From: Acanthosoma haemorrhoidale
Taxonomy: Eukaryota; Arthropoda; Insecta; Hemiptera; Acanthosomatidae
Assembly (NCBI GenBank): GCA_930367205.1
Contig: OV884009.1
Span: 80,373,189-80,437,188, forward strand
Direction: 5' to 3'
DNA length: 64,000 nt
Part shown: piece by piece, positions 11,801 through 64,000 of the stretch
Layout of the letters: the number at the start of each line of letters is the position of its first letter
Numbering within the stretch: position 1 is the stretch's first letter
Made by a program: the position numbers and the translations under genes
Notes under the pieces: model-generated
Database searches by the model: none
Told to the model about the DNA's origin: nothing
The model's input: only the letters and a program-made list of their open reading frames with translations

Positions 11801-11990
11801 AGAAGTTCCTTGGTGATGGAGATACTGAGAAGATGATGCAGTGGGTCTTGCAGTATAACATATGTTGGGTAGTCCTTGAGTTGACCTAAAGTGAAGATGA
11901 CGAGGATACCTGATGATGCATTGAGCTTCCACTGAGGGTCTGAGTGCAGTAGTTCTATCTTATTAGTATTTCTAAAAGCGCTCAGGGTTC
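8803..11990. other. Long non-coding stretch
   Basis: AT-rich, with many homopolymer runs and a CA/TA microsatellite near 11,120-11,142. Short open frames show no recognisable domain, codon pattern or splice context. Confidence 0.45.
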
Positions 11991-11996
11991 CTATTA

Positions 11997-12005
11997 GGGC
12001 GCCAA
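11997..12005 (-). other. Primer-binding site of an antisense LTR element
   Basis: On the - strand TTGGCGCCC follows directly after the LTR end (GAAGATATAA). This is a common primer-binding site of Ty3/gypsy-like elements. Confidence 0.65.
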
Positions 12006-12262
12006 TTATATCTTCACAAACGATGAGAGCCTTTTTAAAAACTTTATTTATGCCAAACAACAAAAAATATAAACTTTAATGACTTACAACTAAGCTACGT
12101 GAGAGGCGGTGTCCAAACGAGTGACGGTGTCTGAGAAGAAAGCATTTATATAGCGTTTCTAGAACCCTGAACTAGGAGTTCTGGGAATAAGGATTATCAT
12201 GGCGATATATGGGCTTGAGGGTGGATTATTCGGAGGTTATGGGATTATAACTTACAAACGCC
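12006..12262 (-). mobile_element. 5' LTR of a truncated Ty3/gypsy-like element, antisense
   Basis: Read on the - strand it starts near TGTAAGTTATAATCCC, has a TATA box (CTATATAAATGC near 12,150), then AATAAAG near 12,043, and ends at the primer site. Downstream on that strand (11,990-11,720) lies leader-like sequence without a recognisable gag, so the element is truncated. It lies about 530 bp upstream of the SREBP start codon and points away from the gene. The outer boundary is approximate. Confidence 0.6.
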
Positions 12263-12792
12263 ATGAAAATGTTTTTATATTTTTGATTTATAGGTGATCA
12301 GAATAATGAGCCATATGTATAATATGTGTATGTATACTTTGAACCTATTTCAATAATAGTTTTTTTTACAATTATTTTTATTCGCCCGAATTACCGATAC
12401 CACGTTATTTCGGGGCTATTCAATTGGTTTGAAAACTGCCTGCACGTACGAGAACAGTTTTTCGTTAAATTTTTAAATTAAGAGTTTGATCCCGGTGAGA
12501 AGTTTGGGGTACTTGCGGAGTTTATTGTTCGGCGTTAGCGCTAATTCTAAGATTTGGCCACTTGAACTTCTTTTAGGTATGGCTAGAAGTCATCCTGACC
12601 ATCTATGAACTTACAGCATAAGTTAGTTAATATGACCTCTTTAACGCCACTCTCTTTGGTAGAAGTATCATGCCACTTACTTGCTGTCTTCTCATTGGTC
12701 AAAGAAGGTACTGTCAATTTTGAATTGGATTTAGGTGTTGAAGAAGTGCTATCTACGTTTTAGCTGGAGTAAAATAATGATTAGCGTGGAAT
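12263..12792 (+). promoter_or_regulatory. Region expected to hold the SREBP promoter and 5' UTR
   Basis: Between the antisense LTR and the SREBP start codon. I see no clear TATA box or sterol-response element. A short upstream ATG at 12,777 opens a 7-codon frame that overlaps the main start. An extra non-coding 5' exon elsewhere cannot be excluded. Confidence 0.35.
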
Positions 12793-56212
<43,420 letters not shown>

Positions 56213-56424
56213 TTTTTTTTTAAATTATATGAAAATATTCTTCTCATATATCCATTCTAAACTGCCCAGAAGACAAGTATAATTGTTCAAAAAAAAAGTA
56301 CTAAGTGGATTATTATATATATATTATATAAGTAGTGTTCACATTAAAAATATAACATGTATCTTTTATATTTGTACAGTTGTGTTTATTTTTCTGATTA
56401 TATTGTAATATATTTTTTTGAATA

Positions 56425-56546
56425 TTTATAAGTTTATGAAATCATTGGTCACCGCTGCAATTTCATATTTCTTGTTTTTTAAAATAATAAAAATTTTCTT
56501 CTTTTTGATGCATTTTAAACTACATAGAAGACGAGTACATGTTTCA
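56425..56546 (+). repeat. Second, non-coding copy of the SREBP tail segment
   Basis: TTATAAGTTTATGAAATCAT, GCTGCAATTTCA and TAGAAGACGAGTA, roughly 80% like 56,165-56,290. It lies in the presumed 3' UTR. Confidence 0.75.
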
Positions 56547-56751
56547 ACTCTGTAACGGTCTGTAAATCTTAATTTTTACTTTTTTCACTGTTATAAATAA
56601 TTTTATTGTGTTATTTTCAATCATTTATGTTGGGAATATCTTAAGATTAGTTTTAGTACCTGTTAATTTTTTTTTATTGACTTAGAAATGATTTCTGTTT
56701 AACTTTATAAAATTATATGAAAAGTTTTTGTTATCACAATTAAAAAATAAA
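56486..56751 (+). terminator. SREBP: Candidate SREBP polyadenylation signals
   Basis: AATAAA at 56,486-56,491 and again at 56,746-56,751, in AT-rich sequence after the stop codon. Which is used cannot be told from the sequence. Confidence 0.5.
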
Positions 56752-59142
56752 TGATAAATACAAGATTAATATTTACAATGAGGCATTTTCATTTGCAGCT
56801 CTTTAACTTAAATAAACAAGATATTTTTGCTATATTATATAGTGTTATACAAAATGTGTTAAATTATGCAGTGCACGTGAAAATGACTAATTTCTTATAA
56901 CCTTAACCTGAATCCACACTTTTTTCATAATTAAATTTCTACCTAACAGTAGGGGTGGCCAATAGTCAATTGTCACAATTAATAGATTGATTGTTGTGTA
57001 TTATCGATTATTTTTCAAACAATCAATGGCTTATGATTGCACCTTTTAAAGAAGTGCCTTAATAAAAAAATCCTCTCCCCCTCAAATCCCTTTGTGTCCT
57101 TATATTTTTCTTTAATTTCTCATCAGTTAACTCCAAACTTCCGACCCAGTTAGTGTGTGACCTGTGGTGTTGTGCATTTCTATAGTGGAAAAAGAGTGCA
57201 TTAAAGAAATCAGGCAATTGAGTTTTTTTTTTGCTGGAAAAGACTTCTGTTATAAATAATAGAATTCTGATAAAGAATCATGCATTATTAGACTAAATGA
57301 AGATGAGGAACTGGTAAAATCGGAATTTAAAGATTGTGAAAGATGGGGAGTGACTAATATTGATAGGAATATAGTTAGGTTTGCTGGATATAGGGATGTT
57401 ATGCAAAGGTAAAATATCATATTACCTCCAGCCGTTCCAGGTCTGCTAGCGTATTAGAATCCCTTAAGCTTTACAGCTCCGAGTTTCAATGCAACTGATT
57501 TACTTACTCGATGCTAGTTCTCGTTCCTCATCCTCTTTTGCATACTGAAACCAGACCCCCAGGTGCGTAAGACGGAAACAGAACAATCAATCTAGCGATA
57601 ATTTATTCTCATTATTTAATAAATATATTGAAAAATTATAATGCAAACAATAATAACAAAATTAATTTGTAAAACTTTTTATCCTTTATACTGTTTACAC
57701 ATGAATAAAAAATGTTCTTTAATTTAATTTATTAACTTTCCATATTGGCTAATTGGGCTAAATTTGAAAAATAATTATACCCGCTTTGTACAAGTAACGC
57801 TCATCTGACATAAAAGAAACAATTCATAAAATCCAAAAACTCACTTTGCCCACCAATTGTTGGACTTCAATTTAAAATGAATCATATTTATCTTTGACAG
57901 TCCATTTTGGAGACCAAAGGGAGTTGAAAAGCACACTATTATTCTGTGATGATATGAAAGGTGACTATTAAAGTGAAAATTTGACAACAGAAATAAAATA
58001 AATCATAGATTTTCGGAATATCGGGGACAAAATTCTGATTGTTATTTCAGATAACACCAGTAATATCTTAGACAGTTATGAATTCCAGCATTTAAATATG
58101 TATTTTTGCATTATTTTATTTATTTATTAAAATAAAATCACACATCTCAATGCCGGAGTTCATAAGTATCAAAATCTTATTTAAAAAAAATGTACTCTGA
58201 AAGGTTGAAAAAAAAAAAAGAAGGTATTGACTCTACCATCAATTAATTACAGTTAGTTTCCCTCTAGTGTCCCACAGAACAAATGGAACTCAATATTCTT
58301 GGTAATGTTATTCCTAAAAGAAAATTTAAACAACAACAATTCAATGAACATGCTTCTTCTCTGATAATAAAAATTTGACCTTTTCTAAGTCAGAATCAAA
58401 AATGAGAAATAAAACTGGAAGAATACATTTAAAAAGATTTTTATAAAATTCAACAGGAGTGATAAAAAACCTGTTCTTTGTTTGGCAAATCAGTAGGACA
58501 AAGGAGATTATTCTGCCAATTTCTTTTATTATTGATGTTTTAGAAATTATATTTTTATCTTACTCACGTTTAGTTTCATATATTTATAATTATATACTCT
58601 CCAATTTAGAAAAAACTAGTTTAGATAAAAATCTAACTAATTTATTCAAAAGTTATAAAATAAAAAAACAAAATGTTTTTTAAATGGTATATTCTTATTT
58701 ATATAGTAAATAGTCAAAATTGATTCTATAAAATCTGTATCAAAACATAAAATTGTATTGATAAACAAAAAAAAATTATTTAAATTTTTAAACATTAAAC
58801 ATTCATATTGATTACGTTCCCATGGCAGCAGCTGGAGTTAACACCAAGTAGCAGCCCAACTCCTACTGGATCACAAGCCTTGGGGAGGTGATGCAAATTG
58901 GCAACTACTAAATAAATAACTTCCTTCTGGGTCCAGGGTGGCTGAGTGAGTTGGAGCGTAGGTATACACAGGAGGAGATTTTATTGTGTTTATTTTATTC
59001 TGTTCAATATATAAAAATAGAATATTTTTTTAATAGGTTTCATAGTGCTGGGATTTACTCCTACTTATTTATGGGAGCCTCCTACAACATGTATTGCGCC
59101 TGTGCTCAATTAGGCGGTAAGTTTTTTCCATCTCTATGTTCA
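56752..59142. other. Intergenic stretch with no recognised gene
   Basis: AT-rich. CAGTAGGGGTGGCCAATAG at about 56,948 looks like the end of a hAT-type element, but no partner end or transposase was found. The patch 58,800-58,990 is GC-richer and may be a repeat fragment. Confidence 0.4.
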
Positions 59143-59718
59143 TTAAGAAATCGAGCATTGTGAATCATAACCGCTAGAAACTGGGTTAACTAAGCTTTTT
59201 AAACAAACATCCAGTTTGTTCACCATTTCTAATGGTTTTTCTGATGACTTTATTTGACTTTGATTTAATGCAGGTTGTGCCGTATAATTACAATACTTTC
59301 TCAATTGCTTATCTGTAAGCCTCTGAAGAACAACAGGACAAGGTCTTACTTGCTTACAATCTATAGATATATTCTTAACAGACTTCAAATTTGCAGTATT
59401 TCTGTAAGGATGTTCGAGTCCTAAAAAATCCTCATCATCAGAGTCATGACTTTTTCTTCCAATATTTTTTTGCTTAGCAGCTAATATATATTCTTCATAG
59501 TCACTTTCACTACAATACTTTCTCAATTGCTCATCTGTAAGTCTCTGAAGAATAACAGAACAAGGTCTTACTTGCTTACAATCTAAGAGTATATTCTCAG
59601 AAATTGGCATTTTGTTCAATTTGAGACTTCTCCTTGGTACTAAAGTGTTTTTTTTGCCTGGAGGCCTCTTTCTGTTAGAATTTGAAACTAGATTGCATTT
59701 GAAACTCACTTCCATCAT
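59143..59718 (-). CDS. Hypothetical 191-residue protein with a duplicated 24-residue motif
   Basis: Intronless frame on the - strand, ATG at 59,718 (MMEVSFKCNLVSNSNRKR) to TAA at 59,143. The open frame reaches back to a TTG at 59,766, but no ATG lies upstream in it. After a basic N-terminus (RKRPPGKKNTLVPRRSLKLN) it carries DCKQVRPCSVILQRLTDEQL+RKYC at about residues 48-71, then an acidic stretch with SESDYEEY and HDSDDEDFLG. A second copy, DCKQVRPCPVVLQRLTDKQL+RKYC, is at about residues 121-144. The tail is Ser/Lys-rich. The motifs are also similar at DNA level (59,513-59,585 and 59,290-59,362), so a tandem duplication is likely. The family is not recognised; basic and acidic low-complexity regions suggest a nuclear protein. 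It is convergent with SREBP, about 3 kb away. Intact length and motif conservation favour a real gene or a recent retrocopy. Confidence 0.6.
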   Translation of the reverse strand: MMEVSFKCNLVSNSNRKRPPGKKNTLVPRRSLKLNKMPISENILLDCKQVRPCSVILQRLTDEQLRKYCSESDYEEYILAAKQKNIGRKSHDSDDEDFLGLEHPYRNTANLKSVKNISIDCKQVRPCPVVLQRLTDKQLRKYCNYTAQPALNQSQIKSSEKPLEMVNKLDVCLKSLVNPVSSGYDSQCSIS

Positions 59719-59766
59719 TATATGGGTATGTAAAAGAAAATCGGTTATAATGTATATAATAGACAA

Positions 59767-61619
59767 CAGTAAGAGGGAAAGTTAACCTTAATTAAACACG
59801 TGTTAACAGTTTACTCTTCTAAGGCTGTACAGTGTTGCCATTTAATTAAAAAATAATAAGTATTTAAGTTAATGAAAATTATAAGTAACAAATATTAGTA
59901 ATTAGATAAAGTTATTAAACAAAGAAATGAATTCATCTGTAATTTAATATTTAACACTAATTGTGCCCCCATTATTTACTCCCCATTATTACCTCGATTC
60001 ATCAGGCACAAGCACATTCAATCAGTAACCTCATATATTTTTTTTTTCTATTAGATAAATATATTTTAAAACTGAATTAAGGATACAATGGACATAGCCA
60101 TAGTAACACAATATCTGAATAAGAATAACTTATTTTTAATTTTAGTGGATGATTCTACCTGCTTAGGTGGTTTATGTATCATAACTGGAAAACATAAATA
60201 AATAAGAACCCCCCCCCTCATTTGTGAGTTTTAAAATTGAAGGTCTGGACCAATTTTGAAAAAAAAAAAAAAAAAAAAAAAACTGGCTAATTGTGCCAGT
60301 TAAAATTTATCTATTATTAAAAAAATGATTGGCAATTGTCCAAAACCAAAATGTCTAGAATATCTTTTTACCCCAAAAAATATTTAAAAAAAAATAAATT
60401 CTGTCAATCCTCCTCTAATATTTTTAATGTATTAGAATAAAAATTATTTACATTTTGGCGGTCACTTTAGAAATTGACTGTGAAATCGAGACGTGTAAAG
60501 CCACCAAAGATCTTAATCTCTTATTTTTTATTTTTCGTTTTTTTTAATTTTGGAATTCTGTAAAATCAAATTTATGCTTCAAGGTGTTTACTCTGTTCCA
60601 CTAAGGATTAGCTTCTTTTTTTTACATTTTTTTAATCTAAGAAACTATTTTCATATTGGTATAATCTATTTTTAATGTTTTGGGATATTTGTCCAGTGTG
60701 AATTTCATCGCGATGCAAGCAGTTATGTTTTTAAATTATGTCAGATTCCAAGTTTGTTTCTATTCAGTCTTCTATTTTTGGGCAAAATCTACATTCTAGG
60801 TTCATCATTCTTTTCGTAATAGATATATTTGAACTGACACATTTAGCTAGTTGTTTTTTCAAAATTATTACAGGCCTATAATTTTAAAACTCACACATAT
60901 GAAGAAGAGGGGGGGTTGTTTTTTACTTATGTTTTTTTAGTTAAAATATGTAATCCTTAGCATTGGTTAAGAATTACAGTTAGTTTCCCCCTTGGCTACT
61001 TTTTTCACACAGCATGGGCATTTTCACCTTTTAGTTTTAAGATTATGCCTATGATCTTCGAGGAAGGTATATTATTCTTAATAAATAATAATTTATAAAA
61101 GATAAATTTATTGAATGTGCAAACTTGACATTCAAAAGAGGCATAAATACTAACTTACACAAATACAGACTGGCATCATTTCACGCTAACAATCAAGCTG
61201 ACATTTTTCAACTAGTCATTCTATAATCTCTTAAACTAATAAATGAATACAACTTTAAACACCAAAAAATTCACATTTTCACTGACAGGAACTCTATTTT
61301 AGGAGGTACTATATTTCCATAACTAATTACATAGATGGTTTATTTTCTTGAGTGAAAGGACAATGAAACATTGAATTGGAAATGAAATGGATGACAAAGC
61401 AGTGAAAATAATTTCAAAAAGTAACAATTTTCCAATAAGTTATGCTAAAATGTCCAAAACACACCTGAAGTACATATATATAGGTCAGACATACATGGTA
61501 TATTAAAATGTTGATTAATACATTTGATGAAAATCTAACATCTCTCTTTTATCAGCCTTAGCCAATATCCAAACATATTCATCTACTCATCTATAAACTC
61601 TAAATAAACTTCAACGCGG
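59767..61619. other. Intergenic, AT-rich, no gene recognised
   Basis: Homopolymer runs (poly-A near 60,257-60,284, C-run near 60,211) and no coherent reading frame. Confidence 0.5.
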
Positions 61620-61875
61620 AAGACATTTTTAAAAAGATTTATTTGAAATAAAGATCAAAGATACATTTAAGAGTATTATACACTGATAACTAGCGGAGTA
61701 ACATTGAGAGAATGACTTAGCACAGAGAGCTACATCGCGGAATGACCACGAGAGCCTTAGGCTCAGCCTATATATAGGGGGGAGTGTAAACATGTATTAT
61801 CTATGTTTGGGATTAGTTAAGACACCTTAACTCCTCGCCGGCCAAAATTAAACATTACTCCGGGAATGTGCAAAA
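61620..61875 (-). mobile_element. LTR-like block (possible solo LTR)
   Basis: On the - strand it has a TATA box (CCTATATATAGGCTGAGCC near 61,765-61,780), then about 130 bp later two AATAAA-like signals (TTATTTCAAATAAATC near 61,640). Promoter plus poly(A) signal at this spacing is typical of an LTR. No second copy or primer site was seen. Confidence 0.4.
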
Positions 61876-62279
61876 AAAGAACTTACTAAGATATCTGACA
61901 CAATTAGAGCATTTATTGTTGCTCTTACAGAGTAACATTAGTTGACACTATTAATAATAAGTAAATAATATAAATTTTAAATGGATACCACACTTGAAGT
62001 AACATTGCTCTGGTATTATTAATTCTTAATTAATAATACTCATTATAACAAGTAAATTTAAGTTTGCAATATGAGTATAGTTCCAGAGGTATAATAATTT
62101 TTACAAAAGTGCATAAAGTGATCATAAAATCCCATCAAAAATAACTTAACAATGTAAGAGGAAAAATTATACTTAACATAGTATTATTATTAGTTCCTTG
62201 ATTAGGTAAAATATTAAAGAAATTCTCTTATATAAAATGTAGCAAAGATATAGTAAATGGTATAGTACTGTATTCGATA

Positions 62280-62510
62280 TGGCATTATTATTGGTATAAT
62301 TCCGCATTTGTATTATTAGTTGTTTATATGATTTATATTTAGTTGTAACGATAAGGGCGGCACTGTTGCGTTTTGGTGATCAGGTTGGCATGTGCCTCAT
62401 TGATTCCTATTATGACCGTCCATGAGTGAGTACTGTCCGTATATGTATCCAAATAAATCTGTGCTCTTCTTCGTTTAACTTGCATTTATACTTTATTTCC
62501 CTGCACCTTA
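62280..62510 (+). mobile_element. 5' LTR of the Ty1/copia element (left end uncertain)
   Basis: Contains AATAAA at 62,452-62,457 and ends shortly before the primer-binding site at 62,514. The 5' boundary cannot be fixed because the other LTR is outside the window. Confidence 0.5.
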
Positions 62511-62513
62511 AAA

Positions 62514-62527
62514 GGTTATGGGCCCAG
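62514..62527 (+). other. Copia-type primer-binding site for half-tRNA-iMet
   Basis: GGTTATGGGCCCAG is complementary to the anticodon stem-loop of initiator tRNA-Met (CTGGGCCCATAACC). Copia-like elements are known to prime from a cleaved half of this tRNA. Confidence 0.85.
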
Positions 62528-62654
62528 GGTATTGATTTTGCAAGTTTTGTTTTAACGAAAGAGTCGGATTCAGTTTTTGTTTGTTTGTTTGTGCGTTGCG
62601 GTGTAACCTGTTGGACTCACATGCGCGGTCGGTTTCGGTTTGTTCGTTTATGCG

Positions 62655-63491
62655 ATGGCTAGTTCATATATGAACCTTCCTTTCGGTATAAAGCCATTCG
62701 ATGGCTCAAATTTTGGTAATTGGGACTTCAGGATAAAATTGTTACTTGAGCAAAACGGAGTACTTCAAGTTCTAAAAGAGGACCCCCCAACTGGGGAAGC
62801 CGAACTCAAGTTGTTTAATCAAGAAGATGTAAGAGCCCGTAACGTTATTGTGCAAGGACTTGCCGATAATATATTACCTACAATCAAGGAAAAGAAGACG
62901 GCGAAGGGGATAATGGATGCCCTAGCAGCGACTTACGAAAAGCGTGGGATGAAATCGCTTGTCACCGCCCAGAAGGCTTGGAGAAAATTGGAATACAATA
63001 ATGATCGCCCTCTCCAAGAGTTTTTTCAAACGTTTGATTCAATGGCTTCGGAGGTGAGAGTGGCTGGTGGTAATTTAGAAGAGGGTGAGGTTTTACACCA
63101 GCTTCTTGTTGCAATGCCGTCCGATTATGATTCTGTGGTGTCTGCGATGGACATTTTGTGTAGTAAGGACAAGACGGCCGTTACTTTGGAGTATGTGAAA
63201 AACACACTTCTGGCTGAATATGAGAGGAATTTGAAGAAAGAAGATCACCCGTCTGCAAATGTTTTTTCAGCTTATAAAAATAGAGCTAAAAGCTTTAATA
63301 AAAATTTGAAGGTTGGTCAAAACAAAAGTATGTCTAACGTTATTTGTTATTATTGCAAAAATCGAGGTCATTTTAAGAATAATTGTCCTAAACTTAAAAA
63401 TAAAGGATTTGCCGCCATTTCTAGTGATAACAACTGTGAGGAATTTCTGTTTACTACCCAGGATAACAGTAGTCATACCACAACAGATTAG
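62655..63491 (+). CDS. Ty1/copia gag polyprotein, ending at an in-frame TAG
   Basis: ATG at 62,655 (MASSYMNLPFGIKPFDGSNF). This start is preferred over the longer frame from 62,640, which opens with TTG. Typical copia gag: FDGSNFGNWDFRIKLLLEQ, then ARNVIVQGLADNILPTI, an AWRKLEYNNDRPLQEFFQTF region (UBN2/DUF4219-type), and LLVAMPSDYDSVVSAM. A CCHC zinc knuckle, CYYCKNRGHFKNNC, is near residues 233-246. It ends at TAG (63,489-63,491). Length (278 residues) is normal for the gag portion. The frame then continues into protease-like sequence. Confidence 0.9.
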   Translation: MASSYMNLPFGIKPFDGSNFGNWDFRIKLLLEQNGVLQVLKEDPPTGEAELKLFNQEDVRARNVIVQGLADNILPTIKEKKTAKGIMDALAATYEKRGMKSLVTAQKAWRKLEYNNDRPLQEFFQTFDSMASEVRVAGGNLEEGEVLHQLLVAMPSDYDSVVSAMDILCSKDKTAVTLEYVKNTLLAEYERNLKKEDHPSANVFSAYKNRAKSFNKNLKVGQNKSMSNVICYYCKNRGHFKNNCPKLKNKGFAAISSDNNCEEFLFTTQDNSSHTTTD

Positions 63492-64000
63492 GCAGTAGCT
63501 TGTAAACAATCATCTGATGTAGCATGTTTCCTAGTCGATTCAGGTGCGACATGTCATCTTTTTAAGGAACAAGCAAATGTTGTTGGTGCATGTAACAGTC
63601 TAATGCATCGAAGGATGGGGCATAGTGCATTATGTCCTGTTGGAATTTGTTTAAAGGGGAAGCAAACTAAGTTATTATTCATGAAGAGCAACGAACCTAA
63701 GCACATCATGGTATCTCCAGAAGAATGCATTCCTGAAGATCAGAGTAAATCTTCCACACCTCAGGACAACTGTAAGTCACCCATACCTGGACCGAGTGAT
63801 GTTATAGAAGATATTGCAGGTGATTCTGATTCAGAAAGTATTTTCCGTGGTTTTCCTGATGAAACGACTGGTTATCCGAAGAAAGAACGAAAATCAACAA
63901 GGAAAAAGGTAAAACCAAAGTATTTGGATGATTATGTTATTAATTTTGCCTTAAATGAAATGGCATTGTCCACTAATGCCGAAATAGATGTTCTCAAGAC
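63492..64000 (+). pseudogene. Copia pol remnant with two in-frame internal deletions, runs off the window
   Basis: Same frame as gag after the TAG, with no further stop to 64,000. CFLVDSGATCHLFKEQ at about 63,520-63,570 is the aspartic protease active site. It passes directly into MHRRMGHSALCPVGICLKGK (the GAG-pre-integrase His-Cys region), itself shortened. An acidic, Ser/Pro-rich linker (DSDSESIFRGFPDE) and a basic stretch ending PKYLDDYVINFALNE follow, as found after integrase. The protease C-half and the integrase core are missing, yet the frame is kept. Confidence 0.8.

Noticed and set aside
56948..57410. A hAT transposon starting with CAGTAGGGGTGGCC
   Set aside because: Only one hAT-like end; no matching inverted end, 8-bp duplication or transposase fragment was found.

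Overview
This is a piece of an AT-rich animal genome, almost certainly an insect and perhaps a hemipteran (the order is a guess from gene size and repeat load). Introns are GT-AG, genes are far apart, and the sequence is full of old and young transposable elements.

The main host gene is SREBP, the sterol regulatory element-binding protein. It lies on the + strand with coding exons from 12,793 to 56,212. I could join 16 exons with matching splice phases into one 1,050-codon frame. It has an acidic N-terminus, a bHLH-zipper with the SREBP-type tyrosine, two membrane helices with the protease-processing landmarks, and the C-terminal regulatory domain. A second host gene, an NR2C2AP homologue, is at 4,476-6,778 on the - strand with its last two exons visible. 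A possible third is an intronless 191-codon gene of unknown function at 59,143-59,718 (-), with a duplicated 24-residue motif. A 76-codon ORF at 5,352-5,582 (+) is uncertain.

Layout: 1-3.6 kb holds a 663-bp direct duplication containing an interspersed repeat (family R) and a broken pogo/Tigger transposase. 4.4-8.8 kb holds NR2C2AP, a degenerate minisatellite, and a Ty3/gypsy gag fragment between 88-bp perfect inverted repeats. 12.0-12.3 kb holds an antisense LTR with its primer-binding site, just upstream of SREBP. 12.8-56.2 kb is SREBP, whose introns hold a LINE tail, a mariner, three Ty3/gypsy-like fragments, a BEL/Pao gag relic, a young non-autonomous LTR element plus an older relative, a solo LTR, a SINE, a MITE, a foldback element, R copies and a 415-bp GA tract. 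56.2-62.3 kb is mostly empty apart from the repeat-motif gene and an LTR-like block. 62.4-64.0 kb is a Ty1/copia element with a half-tRNA primer site and in-frame internal deletions, running off the window.

Most elements inside SREBP lie antisense to it, as expected if sense polyadenylation signals are selected against. Nothing here is a clear new multi-gene system. The most unusual objects are the coiled-coil-only LTR element at 49.6-52.7 kb, the inverted repeat around the gag fragment at 8.1-8.8 kb, the deleted but frame-preserving copia element, and the duplicated-motif gene at 59.1 kb.
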